A stretch of DNA of 64,000 nucleotides from Deuterostichococcus epilithicus (taxonomy: Eukaryota > Chlorophyta > Trebouxiophyceae > Prasiolales > Stichococcaceae): assembly GCA_033439295.1 (NCBI GenBank), contig JAVTLE010000007.1, forward strand, positions 1,736,001-1,800,000, given 5' to 3'. A program made the translations under genes and the position numbers. Position 1 is the stretch's first letter, and each line of letters begins with the position of its first letter. Shown one piece after another: positions 43,715 to 52,926 of the stretch. Below the pieces are notes generated by a model, which was given only the letters and a program-made list of their open reading frames with translations, had not been told where the DNA came from and did no database searches.

Positions 43715-46301
43715 TCAGCTGCTCGTCTGGCATGCAAGTGAGGTGCATCCTGGTCTCTCTACCCGCGCACTCCTCTCATGGACCAGGCGGCCCTGAGGCA
43801 GCAGCCGGTGCACTTGGCCGCCCGGCAGCAACCTGCCTGCCATTGCTTGGACGTTTCTAGCCATGCACACACCAGCTCCAGGCCCGATCTCCTTCAGGTC
43901 CGGTGTCTCCCTGCGGTCAGCCGGATGCGGCGCCAGGGGAAGGGGGCTGAGGTATCGAAAACACACCCACAGCAGGGCCGCGTGGATGCGCTGCTCCAGC
44001 TTCTCGCCGTGCGCCTGCCGCACCAGGCGCTCCGGACGCAGCCGGTGCTCCGAGTCCAGGATCGTCGCCGACGCCAGCGTCACAGAGACGACGACGCCCG
44101 TGCCGCTCGTCGCCGCGATAAGGAACATGATGACCATCTGGTACCGCGCCGCCTGCGCCCCGCAGTAGCACCGCTGCTCGTGTGTTGTTGGCAGGCAGAC
44201 ACATGCTGGAAACCACGTGCACCAGGAGCGTTGGGCGCTGATATTACTGTGCATCGAACGCGCTGGGGGTGGCGCGAAGTGGGTGCTGGTCCTGGCGCCA
44301 GCGACTGCGTGATGTTGGCAGTGCACTCAGGTTGCCAGGACGCCGTCAGGGTTTAAACGGCGGCCAACCAGCAGACACAGGCGAGCTCTCACCTGTGAGG
44401 GGTCGGAGCCGCCCAGGATCTGCCCAGTCATCATGCCGGGAATTGACACGATGCCCTGCAAGGGTGGAGGGGCCCACGCGTCTGCAGACAGCCAGACAGG
44501 CCGGTGGTGCGCGTGGGTGTGGGGACAGTCAGCTGACCAGGGACAGGGCGGCCTGACATCGGCAAAACTGAGGGGGCGGAGGTGCAGACAGTCGACCAGC
44601 CAACCAGCAGTCAACGGGGCGTCGGCATGATGCAAGGGAGCCGCACGGCAAGAGCGCACCACCACATTCATCTGGTTGAGGATGGGCGTGAGCGCCAGCC
44701 GCACGCACCGCGCGATGGTCTCCTTGCTGGCCTCCCACCGCGTCGCGCCCAGCGCCAGCAGCAGCTCAATCTTGTCCTTCCCTGCGGCGGGCACAGGTTG
44801 CCTTCTGCGGCTGGGGCAGGGTTCGATTTGGCGCAAGCCTGGCTCGCCGACCAGTGGGAGACGCCGCTCGTTCGTCACCAGGTCCGGACGCGCAACACCA
44901 CGAGAGCAGGTATAAACCAGGGCGTGGCACCGCCTGTGACTGGCATACACATCTAGTTCATCTGAGCCTGTTGCAATATGAAAGGCGCAGGCGCAAGGTT
45001 GCAGAAGGCAGTTTGTGCTTCAGAGTCTTGTCGGAGACAATTTAAAGGAAGTCCCCGAGCAGGACACGCTGAGAAGTTGTTCCCAGGGCGGCCGAGCTCA
45101 GGTGGCGCCGCATTTCCCCGTCGCACCTGTGGTATAGTCCTCCAGCAGCGCGGACAGCCCGACGCTGATGCCGCTGATGCAGTTGCCCAACAGCATGCCC
45201 AGCATGGGGACGAAGTACTGCGCCTCCCACCACGGCTTGGTGCGCACCTGCGTCGCAATCGTCAACGTGTCTGACTCGATCGGAAACCGCAGCTTCATAC
45301 CAACGAGCTGCGTCCTGCATGGGGACGAAGTGCTGCTGCCTGCCACCACTGCGGGTGCCAAAACCGCAAGGGAGAAAAGAGGAGGGAAGAGAGGGCGCAC
45401 CACAACGAGCAGCGCGTACGTCAGGAAGACGCTGCTGGAGAAGATGGTGCAACACAATACCTCCAGGAACATGCCCTGTACACGGCGGACGGATGCCATC
45501 AAGTCCCGGCACTGGCAGTGCGGCTTCAATCCGACAATTGTGGACGCACGACCTGCGGCTTCGCCATCTCCTTTTGCGGAGCAGGTGCACACGGGTGGGG
45601 GCCGCAGCCCACGCAGTCGCTGCAGGGCCTTTGCCCAAGCGCCCGGCACACTCGTGTCCCCGGCTCTCAGACGCGGGCAGCGGTGGACGTCATGTGTTGC
45701 CGCCGCTGCACCTGCTGCCGCTCCGGGAGCCAGCCATCCCAGCGGCCATGGCACGAGCGGACCACAACCACTCTCCAAGCACTCTGACGGCGCACCCGGA
45801 ACTTGTAAGCGGGCCGGGAGGAGGCCTCATAGGCGCCGACGAGGGCCATCACGAAAGCGTACGCGACGACGACGTACCAGCGGTGCGACAGGAATATTGG
45901 TACCAGTATGTAGCCCAGCACGCTCAGCTGCAGCACGCATCTGCGCCGGACATGAGGCGAGGCGCCGCATGAGGTGCAATCATTGCATGCAAGGACCAAC
46001 GGGGGCGTCTTTAGCACTTCGGACCGCCAAGCCGAGCGTGCATCATCGAGCAGTGTGACATGAGGCAGAAACTAGCGGGTCTGGCGAGTCTGCACGACGC
46101 GTGTCGAACGAGGCCGCTACGGCTATGTGGCGACAGGTCCCCATGCCGCATGCGGCAGGCGCTTGCATTGCCAAAGGCACCTGACGGTGGCGATGAGCAG
46201 CTGCAGCTCCAGGCCCAGGGACAGGTACACGGACACGACGGCGTTGACCAAAACCAGGCAGGCGCCCAGGCCCACGGCTCCCGCGCTGATGTAGTTGGGT
46301 C
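43715..46301 (-). CDS. UPF0014 membrane protein (FetB / ALS3-like ABC permease)
   Basis: Bacterial FetB is the permease of an iron-export ABC transporter; plant ALS3/STAR2 are homologues linked to aluminium tolerance. Exons in order read YISAGAVGLGACLVLVNAVV and LSLGLELQLLIATVR; LQLSVLGYILVPIFLSHRWY and YAFVMALVGAYEASSRPAY; GMFLEVLCCTIFSSSVFLTY; KPWWEAQYFVPMLGMLLGNC and GISVGLSALLEDYTT; GKDKIELLLALGATRWEASK and LALTPILNQMN; GIVSIPGMMTGQILGGSDPS; YQMVIMFLIAATSGTGVVVS and a tail ending at TGA 43715. The PGMMTGQILGGSDP signature is diagnostic and about six to seven helices are visible. The first exon(s) upstream of 46301 are unresolved; ATG 46807 is a candidate. The C-terminal 60 residues after VTLAS look non-conserved, so an additional terminal intron is possible. 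A cognate ABC ATPase is not in the window. Confidence 0.82.
45313..45358 (-). repeat. Intronic copy of a UPF0014 exon start
   Basis: About 46 bp match 45198-45243 (15 identical bases GCATGGGGACGAAGT, then CCACCAC or CCACCACT). The segment corresponds to the exon part encoding PWWEAQYFVPM. It lies in the intron just upstream of that exon's CGACGCAG acceptor. Confidence 0.6.
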
Positions 46302-47411
46302 CTGCAAAGGGAGTGACGCGGAATGAAGTGCTGGCAGCAGCGCAGATGCTGGCAGCACGCCGGTTGAGTTGGGCAGGCCAAGACGCCGTGCACGCATGGG
46401 GCTTCAGAAAGGGCAGGCCGGAGCCAGGATGCGCCATCTGCCGCGACGTGGAGCAGGCGCGAGATGGCTCACCGCTGCCGGGCGCTGCGTCGCCGCCGGT
46501 CGATGCGAGCAGAGAGGCCGCCAGGCCGGCTATCGGCTGCATTCTGAACTGCTGCTTGGATTGCTGGAAGCAGTCTTCAGCACGAACGGGCGACGAGTTG
46601 CAGGGAGCCTCCTCAAGGCTGAGCAACCGCTGCAGGCATTCCCCAACCGCGGCAGGCAGAACTCGACCCCTGCAGATCAATGGCGCACACGTGCGGGGCC
46701 GCGACCAGCTGCGTTCGGCAGCTGGAGGCGTAGAAGATGCCCAGTGAAAGCAGAAGTCTGGATGTGGGCGCCCACATTTTGATTGCGTGCTGATGGTTGT
46801 CAGACATGTACGACACAATAGCACAGGGTTGCAGTCATCGTGCATGGGGCACTTTGCACATAGCGTTCGTCAGCCCGCTGGCAACGTGCAGTTCAGCTTA
46901 TAGTTCTTATCCCGTGCAGCGATCGTCCCGATGTCTGCCCCGATCTGCCAGCAATTGCAGCGCACCAATGGTGCGCTTGGCAACGGCGCTTGCACAGGCG
47001 GAGCAGCAGTTGCTCGGCCGCACGGCACTGGAAGTCATTGAAGCAGCAGCCACTTCACATTGGATCAGGCTCTGCGCGTTTATTTCCCTTGTATCCTCTG
47101 AAACAATCGTCACGAAATCTGGCAGCAACTGCAGCGCACACATGATGCGCGTGGCGGCGGCGCTGGTGCTCCGGCCGCACGGCACAGATCCTGCCTCATG
47201 CAGCTGTCATTACAGACCTGCACTCAATCATGCGGCGCGAAAATGGCAGGCTCGGCGGCAACGCTTGCAGGAAGCAGACTGTTTAGTGCCAGGTGTCGTG
47301 ACCTTGCTCTGACGCCAGCTCCATCTGGGCCCCTGTCATCACCTCGAAAGCATCCGACGACCTCTTCAGTGGCTGACTCCACAGCTGTGGCAGATCTGTG
47401 TGGGCTCATGC

Positions 47412-48002
47412 TCAGCTTCCCCAATGCATCCCAGAGTCATGTCCCAAGAGCATGTCATTCAATGCACAATGCCGCAGCAGTAGCGCCGCTAGCAGCACCG
47501 GCACGGGCGCTAAAGCGGCTGCCTGCACGTCCAGTGGGCGCAGCAGCGCCGTCTGCAGGAGCGGCATGGGCGCCAAGGCGTCGCCATCGGTACCGGCGCC
47601 GCCGTGCGCTGCAGACGGCTGCAACAGCGCCGTCAGCTGACGCGGCACTGACGCAGTGGCGGCGACTTCACTGCGCGGTGCTCCCATCGGCGCCGCCAGG
47701 GGATCTAGCGCGCCGTCCTCCAGCATCTGCCTCTTTCTCTCGCCGCGACAGCATGCCCGCCAACGGCAGCAGCACTGCTCTTGCGGCGGCCGATGAGCTC
47801 TGCATGCGGACATTGCCGACCAGCCTTCTGGTTTCAGCAAAACCACACAGCAGGCGCCGTACGAGAGAGAAGGTACAGCAGAGGAGGGTGGGTCCATGCA
47901 GCGTGCAGGAGCACGGAGCATAGAGGGCCCCAAGCGAAGGCATTCTTGCCGCACCGTCCACTGACAGAAGAGCACTACCGAGAATGCAAGCTCGCAAGGC
48001 AA
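47412..48002 (-). pseudogene. Open frame with a homologous frameshifted copy in unit 2
   Basis: On the reverse strand this region reads MLEDGALDPLAAPMGAPRSE, then LLQPSAAHGG and LRPLDVQAAALAPVPVL. The homologous segment at about 50941-51173 reads MLRDGAPDPLAAPLRAPRSE, then LLQPSAAHSG and LRPLDVQAAALAPGPVL. A one-base length difference between them shifts the frame in the middle. Conserved peptide blocks suggest a formerly coding exon, but the forward strand is also open in places. Whether either copy is expressed is unknown, and no family is recognised. Confidence 0.3.
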
Positions 48003-48439
48003 CTAGAGGAAGAGATCCACAGTCAGCGGCTGTGCATCACGTTTCTTGCCACTCAGCCTATGCAGGTGGGAGGACATGCTCATCATCCCCGCAGGTTTTG
48101 TTTGACATTGGACGGCGGCAAAGACACCAGTCAGATGAGCTTAACGCCGGCGCGGCCGCAGTGCGCTGCTCGGCCTCCTGGCGCCTGCGCCGAAATGCCC
48201 TGCCGCTCGCTCGCCTGCTCAACTGTGAGGAGAAGGGGAAACGATCGGCCTCGGGCAGAGACCGGCAAGGCCACCATAGACAGGGTGGTGGGGAGCAGGC
48301 TTGACTGGCAGACAGCCGGTCCTTGGCAAAGTCAGCATATTGAGGCGGAGCGGCTTTTGGCCAGACGACTGGAAAGAGGGGCAGAGGAAGGGGCGGGAGG
48401 AGGAAAGCTTGGTAAAAGTCCGACTTGCATTCGACTTGT

Positions 48440-48444
48440 TTACA
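48440..48444 (-). terminator. UGUAA polyadenylation signal of CsbD-like copy 1
   Basis: TTACA on the forward strand, 110 bp past the stop codon on the reverse strand, at the corresponding place in copy 2 (51752-51756). Confidence 0.5.
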
Positions 48445-48553
48445 ATGGAATCAAGCCTAGCATCGGGTTTGCTCAGAAGAATCGGCTACCGAATCAGCAG
48501 AGTTCAAAACTGAAGAGTTCAAGACAAGTGCAAGAAGCCTGCCGCAGGCAAAT

Positions 48554-49051
48554 CTAGTTGGCGGCGCGCTGTGCGTCACCAGACTTCTGCTGGGCCTTGC
48601 ACTCGCCCTCTGTCTGCGTGTTGCCAGTCACGCTGCCGATGATGTTCTTGGCACCGCCGACCACGGTGTCAACTGCGCCCTGCACGTAGCCCTTGGTCTC
48701 CGCGGTGTTGTGCTTGGCCTGCAGAAAAGGGGGGACGAAGCAGGCTTCAATGTACTGCCAGGCGAAACATCTTCCCAGGGAGGGTGGCATCTGCCATTCG
48801 ATGAACAGGAAGCAGTCATGCGAACTTGAGCTGCCGTCTGTGCTGCAAGCAGCACGCGTTGGAGCGAAAGCCTGCTTGCAAGGGTTGCTGTGCTTGCAAG
48901 GGTCGCTCCAGCGACCCTTGCTCCTGGGACACGCAGGCGGTTGTTCCTGGGATCTGACCGATCGAGCAGGCTCACCTGTCCGCTGGCGTCGCGAGCGGCG
49001 CCCTTCGCCTGCTGCACGTTGCCGGCGGACGACTTGATGGAGCCAGCGGCC
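48554..49051 (-). pseudogene. CsbD-like stress protein, copy 1, 5' truncated
   Basis: Two exons are almost identical to copy 2: 48976-49051 (AAGSIKSSAGNVQQAKGAAR, DASGQ) and 48554-48718 (TAETKGYVQGAVDTVVGGAK, NIIGSVTGNTQTEGECKAQQ, KSGDAQRAAN). Relative to copy 2 it has an in-frame 36-bp deletion (12 residues, KAGELFGSDEQQ) between two CTGCTG repeats, and a Gly-to-Cys change (GEGKAQQ to GECKAQQ). The region matching copy 2's first exon keeps the donor (AAGTGCGG) but not the ATG, because the duplication junction falls there. A run-through start from the former intron (MKSEGVENGFYH) keeps an open frame, so a shorter or altered protein could still be made. CsbD proteins are small hydrophilic stress-response proteins of unclear mechanism. 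Confidence 0.6.
48896..48921. repeat. Perfect 12-bp inverted repeat in CsbD-like intron (copy 1)
   Basis: GCAAGGGTCGCT and its exact complement separated by two bases, preceded by an imperfect direct repeat (TGCTTGCAAGGGT). The same element sits in copy 2 at 52208-52233. It would form a stable hairpin in the pre-mRNA intron. Confidence 0.8.
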
Positions 49052-51751
49052 CTGCGGTAATAAGAGTTACAAGATGTGTGGTAGAATCCATTTTCCACGC
49101 CCTCAGACTTCATGATGATGATGATAGTGCAGGCATGCGGCACAATCTATCCGAGAAATAATAGGGCAACAGACACATGATCAGCAGCCGCCAGGCGCCA
49201 ACAGCAAGCAGTGAGACTGGAGGCTGACGGGGAGTGCCGCACTTGCTTTTCTGGCGGGAATTTCCAGCGAGTAGGGGCAGGCCAGAGCTGGAAGGCGCCA
49301 CCAGCAGGGACCGGGAGCAGGGCGCCGGATGGCTCACCGCTGCCAACATTGCCTCTGGCCGCTGTCACCGGGAGGCCGCCAGGCCGGCTGCTAGCTACAT
49401 GTTGAACGGCTGCTGGGGCCGATAAAATCTAGCCCTGAGCACGACCGAACGACGAGGCGCAAGGGCCGCGTGAAGGCTGAGTGGCTGCGGCGGGTATCGG
49501 ACTCAGTTTCCAATGCAAATCGATGGCACACACGCGTGCGAGGCAGGCCCGCGACCGGCTGCCTTCAGCAGCCGGACGCGTGAAAGATTGCGCAGTGTGA
49601 GCAGGGGTCAGGATGTGGGTGAGCCGGAATCGCTTGTTGATTGGTGTCTCGTGTCTGACAGCAGTACGACACAGCAGCACAGGGTGCAATAAGTTGTGCA
49701 TGGGCCTTGGGGCACCCAGCGTTCGTTAGCCCGCTGACAATGCTGCACATCTGTGGTTGCTTTTCTGTGCAGCGAACCTCACAATAATCTGCCAGCAATT
49801 GAGGCGCACAGGTGGCGCTCTCAGCGGCAGCGCTTGCACAGGTGAGCGGCATGCGCTCCGCTGATGGTAGAAGCATCAGCTCAAGCTCTGCAAATTCGAT
49901 TGTGTGCAGCACCCCTCCAAATAACTGCATGCAGTTGCAGAGCACAAAGGGTGCGCTTTCCGGCAGCGCTTGCACAGGCGGAGCGGCAGTTGCTCGGCTG
50001 CGCAGCGCTGGAAGTGATTGATGTAGCAGCCATTTCACACACACTGGCTCATGCTCTGCGAACTTCCGTTCTCTGCAACGCTCCTCCCAGCAGCGGGCAG
50101 CAATTGCAGCGCACAAATGACGCGCTCGGCGGCGGCGCTTCTGGTCCGGCCGCCAAGCGCTGATCCTGCCTGATGCAGCAGCCATCACACAATTGCACGC
50201 ACAATCATGCGGCGCGCAAATGGCGGGCTCGGCGGCAGCGCTTGCATGAAGCAGACTGTTTGAGCGCCAGATTGGTAACTTTGCTCCAATGCCAGCTGGG
50301 CTCATGTCATCATCTCGAACGTGTCCCCACAACCTGTTCACTGGCTGACTCCACAACGATGATGCTGTTGCAGACCTGTGTGGTTCTAGGGTTTTGCTCA
50401 CGCTCAGCTCCCTCTGCAGGAACGTCCCCCGGTGCTTCTCATATTCACGCGCCTAAAGCAGGTCACTAATTGGCGAGGCTTGCTTCAATATCGACTGCTT
50501 TACCTCTGGCAGGACTGTGCACACAAGGCTGTCCCTTTCCATCTGCTGCGGCAGCGCGTACTGGCGCTGTGTCACGACTACACCGCTGCCACCCGACCTG
50601 CCAGGTGCCTTTTCCATGGCCACCTGCACGAAGATGAGAAGCAACGAGTGCGACGAGTTGAAGGTGGCCCGGCTGCCCGCGAGTGTGCAGTGTCTGACGT
50701 CAGCCATGGCGATTTCATGCCACTGTCAGATGGCACGCCATACCCAGCCGTACGTCAACACCCTCAAGCGCACATCACTCGCCTTTCGATGCAATCGGCC
50801 GTCCGAGCAGCCAAAGCCTGTTGCTGCCTGTAGGAGCGGCTTCACTAGAGAACCAGCAGAGGAAGCCTGAGGCTGCCGGCGCCGGCATAGGCGCCGGGGC
50901 AGCGGCAAGATGGCAATTGTTCGCGCCCGGCCTTACCAGCAGCACCGGCCCAGGTGCTAGGGCGGCAGCCTGCACGTCCAGTGGGCGCAGCATTGCCGCC
51001 TGCGGAAGCGGCATTGGTGCCAAGGTGTTGCCGTAGTTGCCAGCGCCGCTGTGCGCTGCAGATGGCTGCAACAGCGCCGCCAGCAGCGCGGCATGGACGC
51101 AGTGGCGGCGGCTTTCACTGCGCGGCGCCCTCAGTGGCGCCGCCAGGGGGTCTGGCGCGCCATCCCTCAGCATCGGTCGCTGGCTCTGGCCGCGACAGTC
51201 ATCGCCAAAGGCGGCAGTGCGGCTCCGGCGGCGCCAGATGAGGTCTGCACACGGACACAGCCGACCAGACCTCTACAACGAGAGGGGAGGTAGGGCAGAG
51301 GACGGTGGGTTTGTGCAGCATGCACGAACACCAAGCACAGAGGCCCCTAGCAAACAAAAGAGCACCGACGCATGCTCACCATGTCATTATTGGGGAGTCC
51401 CACTAGGATGAGCTGTGAGCGGCTCTTGATACCTTTCTCGCCCTTTCAGCATGCAGGTGGGTCTCATCATGCCCTTAGGCGGCACTCGACAAACCAGGGG
51501 CAACACTCCTTACTCCTTCTCTGGCCAATTGCTCAGGTGCAGCAGAGGAAAGCCAACAGCCTCCCAGCATTCGTGCAGAAGACTTACCAGCCTACAACCT
51601 CAAAGGGCTGAGAGGAGGTGGAGGCGGAAGAGGAGAATGTTCAGCACCAAAAGGTGCTTTAGCAATAATCTCGTGTGACGCAGGCAAGAAACAAGGGCAA
51701 AGACCAAGAGGGAGGAGGCAGACTCTGTAAATTCTGATTTGCACCACTTGA

Positions 51752-51756
51752 TTACA
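51752..51756 (-). terminator. UGUAA polyadenylation signal of CsbD-like copy 2
   Basis: TTACA on the forward strand, 110 bp beyond the stop codon on the reverse strand; conserved with copy 1. Confidence 0.5.
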
Positions 51757-51865
51757 ATGGTATCAAGCCTAGCATCGGGTTTGCTCAGAAGAATCGGCTA
51801 CCGAATCAGCAGAGTTCAAAACTGAAGAGTTCAAGACAAGTGCAAGAAGCCTGCCGCAGGCAAAT

Positions 51866-52634
51866 CTAGTTGGCGGCGCGCTGTGCGTCACCAGACTTCT
51901 GCTGGGCCTTGCCCTCGCCCTCTGTCTGCGTGTTGCCAGTCACGCTGCCGATGATGTTCTTGGCACCGCCGACCACGGTGTCAACTGCGCCCTGCACGTA
52001 GCCCTTGGTCTCCGCGGTGTCGTGCTTGGCCTGCAGAAAAGGGGGGACGAAGCAGGCTTCAATGTACTGCCAGGCGGAACATCTTCCCAGGGAGGGTGGC
52101 ATCTGCCATTCGATGAACAGGAGGCAGTCATGCGAACTTGAGCTGCCGTCTGTGCTGCAAGCAGCACGCGTTGGAGCGAAAGCCTGCTTGCAAGGGTTGC
52201 TGTGCTTGCAAGGGTCGCTCCAGCGACCCTTGCTCCTGGGACACGCAGGCGGTTGTTCCTGGGATCTGACCGATCGAGCAGGCTCACCTGTCCGCTGGCG
52301 TCGCGAGCGGCGCCCTTCGCCTGCTGCTCGTCGCTGCCGAAGAGCTCGCCCGCCTTCTGCTGCACGTTGCCGGCGGCCGACTTGATGGAGCCAGCGGCCC
52401 TGCGGTGAGAAATCACAAAATACGTCAACACCAGTTGGCTCTACCGCGCCGTCGAGACTCATGCGTGTGATAACGATGGTATTGGCAGGCAGCGATCTTC
52501 TGACTGATGATGTGAGCAGCGAACGTGGTCAACAGGAATAGACGCCAGGCGCGAACAGCAGGCGAGATGCTGACGGGGATTTGGAAACGGATAGTGCCGC
52601 ACTTGTCCTTCTGGACCTCAGACTGGTCAACCAT
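51866..52634 (-). CDS. CsbD-like stress-response protein, intact copy 2
   Basis: Three exons were joined: 52603-52634 (ATG GTT GAC CAG), 52288-52399 and 51866-52030, total 309 nt, 102 residues plus stop TAG. The protein begins MVDQSEVQKDKAAGSIKSAA and continues GNVQQKAGELFGSDEQQAK, GAARDASGQ, then TAETKGYVQGAVDTVVGGAK and GNTQTEGEGKAQQKSGD. The alternating Gly-Lys/Ala helical pattern (GNVQQKAGEL; GKAQQKSGDAQ) is that of the CsbD family, small hydrophilic proteins induced by general stress in bacteria and found in algae. All junctions are GT-AG and in phase. Copy 1 in the adjacent duplication unit lacks exon 1. A 12-bp perfect inverted repeat lies in the second intron. Confidence 0.82.
52208..52233. 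repeat. Perfect 12-bp inverted repeat in CsbD-like intron (copy 2)
   Basis: Same hairpin as at 48896-48921, with no change, located in the intron between the second and third coding exons. Confidence 0.8.
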
Positions 52635-52926
52635 GGTTGCTGGGTTGTTGTTTGGAGCTGTTGAGATTTGAAGAAGGAGGTGAAGGTTTGAAGTTTGCAA
52701 GAGAAGGCGTTATGGCGGCCGAACACACGCCCTTGGATACTGTTGAAGCGTGAGGTAGCCAGCACGAAGCTGCTATACAGCTTCTCGCCAAGGGAAGCAA
52801 CGTAATATAGCCAACCATTGATGTCAATGCCCTGTGCTGGAGCCAGTTTAATTCCAGGTGTACATTACCAGTGGTGGCCTAGATATAAGTAGAGTCCAGA
52901 TCAATTCACGGTTGCATGTCATGGTT

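Larger units (their letters stand above)
46400..49255. repeat. Tandem segmental duplication, unit 1
   Basis: Unit 1 runs from the 5' flank of the UPF0014 gene to within the 5' end of CsbD-like copy 1. Unit 2 begins directly afterwards. Matching landmarks include GATGGCTCACCGCTGCC (46459 and 49328), GTACGACACA (46806 and 49670), TTGCACAGGCGGAGC (about 46990 and 49970), CCTGCACGTCCAGTGGGCGC (about 47520 and 50970) and the CsbD stop region (48554 and 51866). Similarity by eye is about 75-80% outside the CsbD bodies and about 99% within them. Within the unit there are imperfect internal repeats at 46940-47300 (TTGCAGCGCAC...TTGCACAGG). Between 46808 and 48553 no gene is securely supported. Confidence 0.8.
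49256..52600. repeat. Tandem segmental duplication, unit 2
   Basis: Second unit, starting with sequence related to the 5' flank of the UPF0014 gene (about 46400) and ending at CsbD-like copy 2. The fragment homologous to the 46600-46900 region (49550-49770) is diverged and has no intact exon. Between 49800 and 50270 it holds at least three imperfect tandem repeats of about 150 bp (sharing CAGTTGCTCGG, CATGCGGCGCG or CAATTGCAGCGCAC elements); unit 1 holds two. No gene is supported between 49260 and 51865 apart from the relics described. Confidence 0.75.

Noticed and set aside
1137-45358. Intronic exon copies explained as introner elements
   Set aside because: The copies are specific to the neighbouring exon of each gene and do not resemble each other, so a dispersed repeat family does not account for them.
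46940-50270. Repeat array considered as CRISPR or centromeric satellite
   Set aside because: Units are long, imperfect and few, without spacers or uniform length, and the sequence is eukaryotic.
43715-52634. UPF0014 and CsbD genes as recent bacterial transfers
   Set aside because: Both families are common in bacteria, but these genes have several spliceosomal introns and local base composition, and homologues exist in plants and algae.
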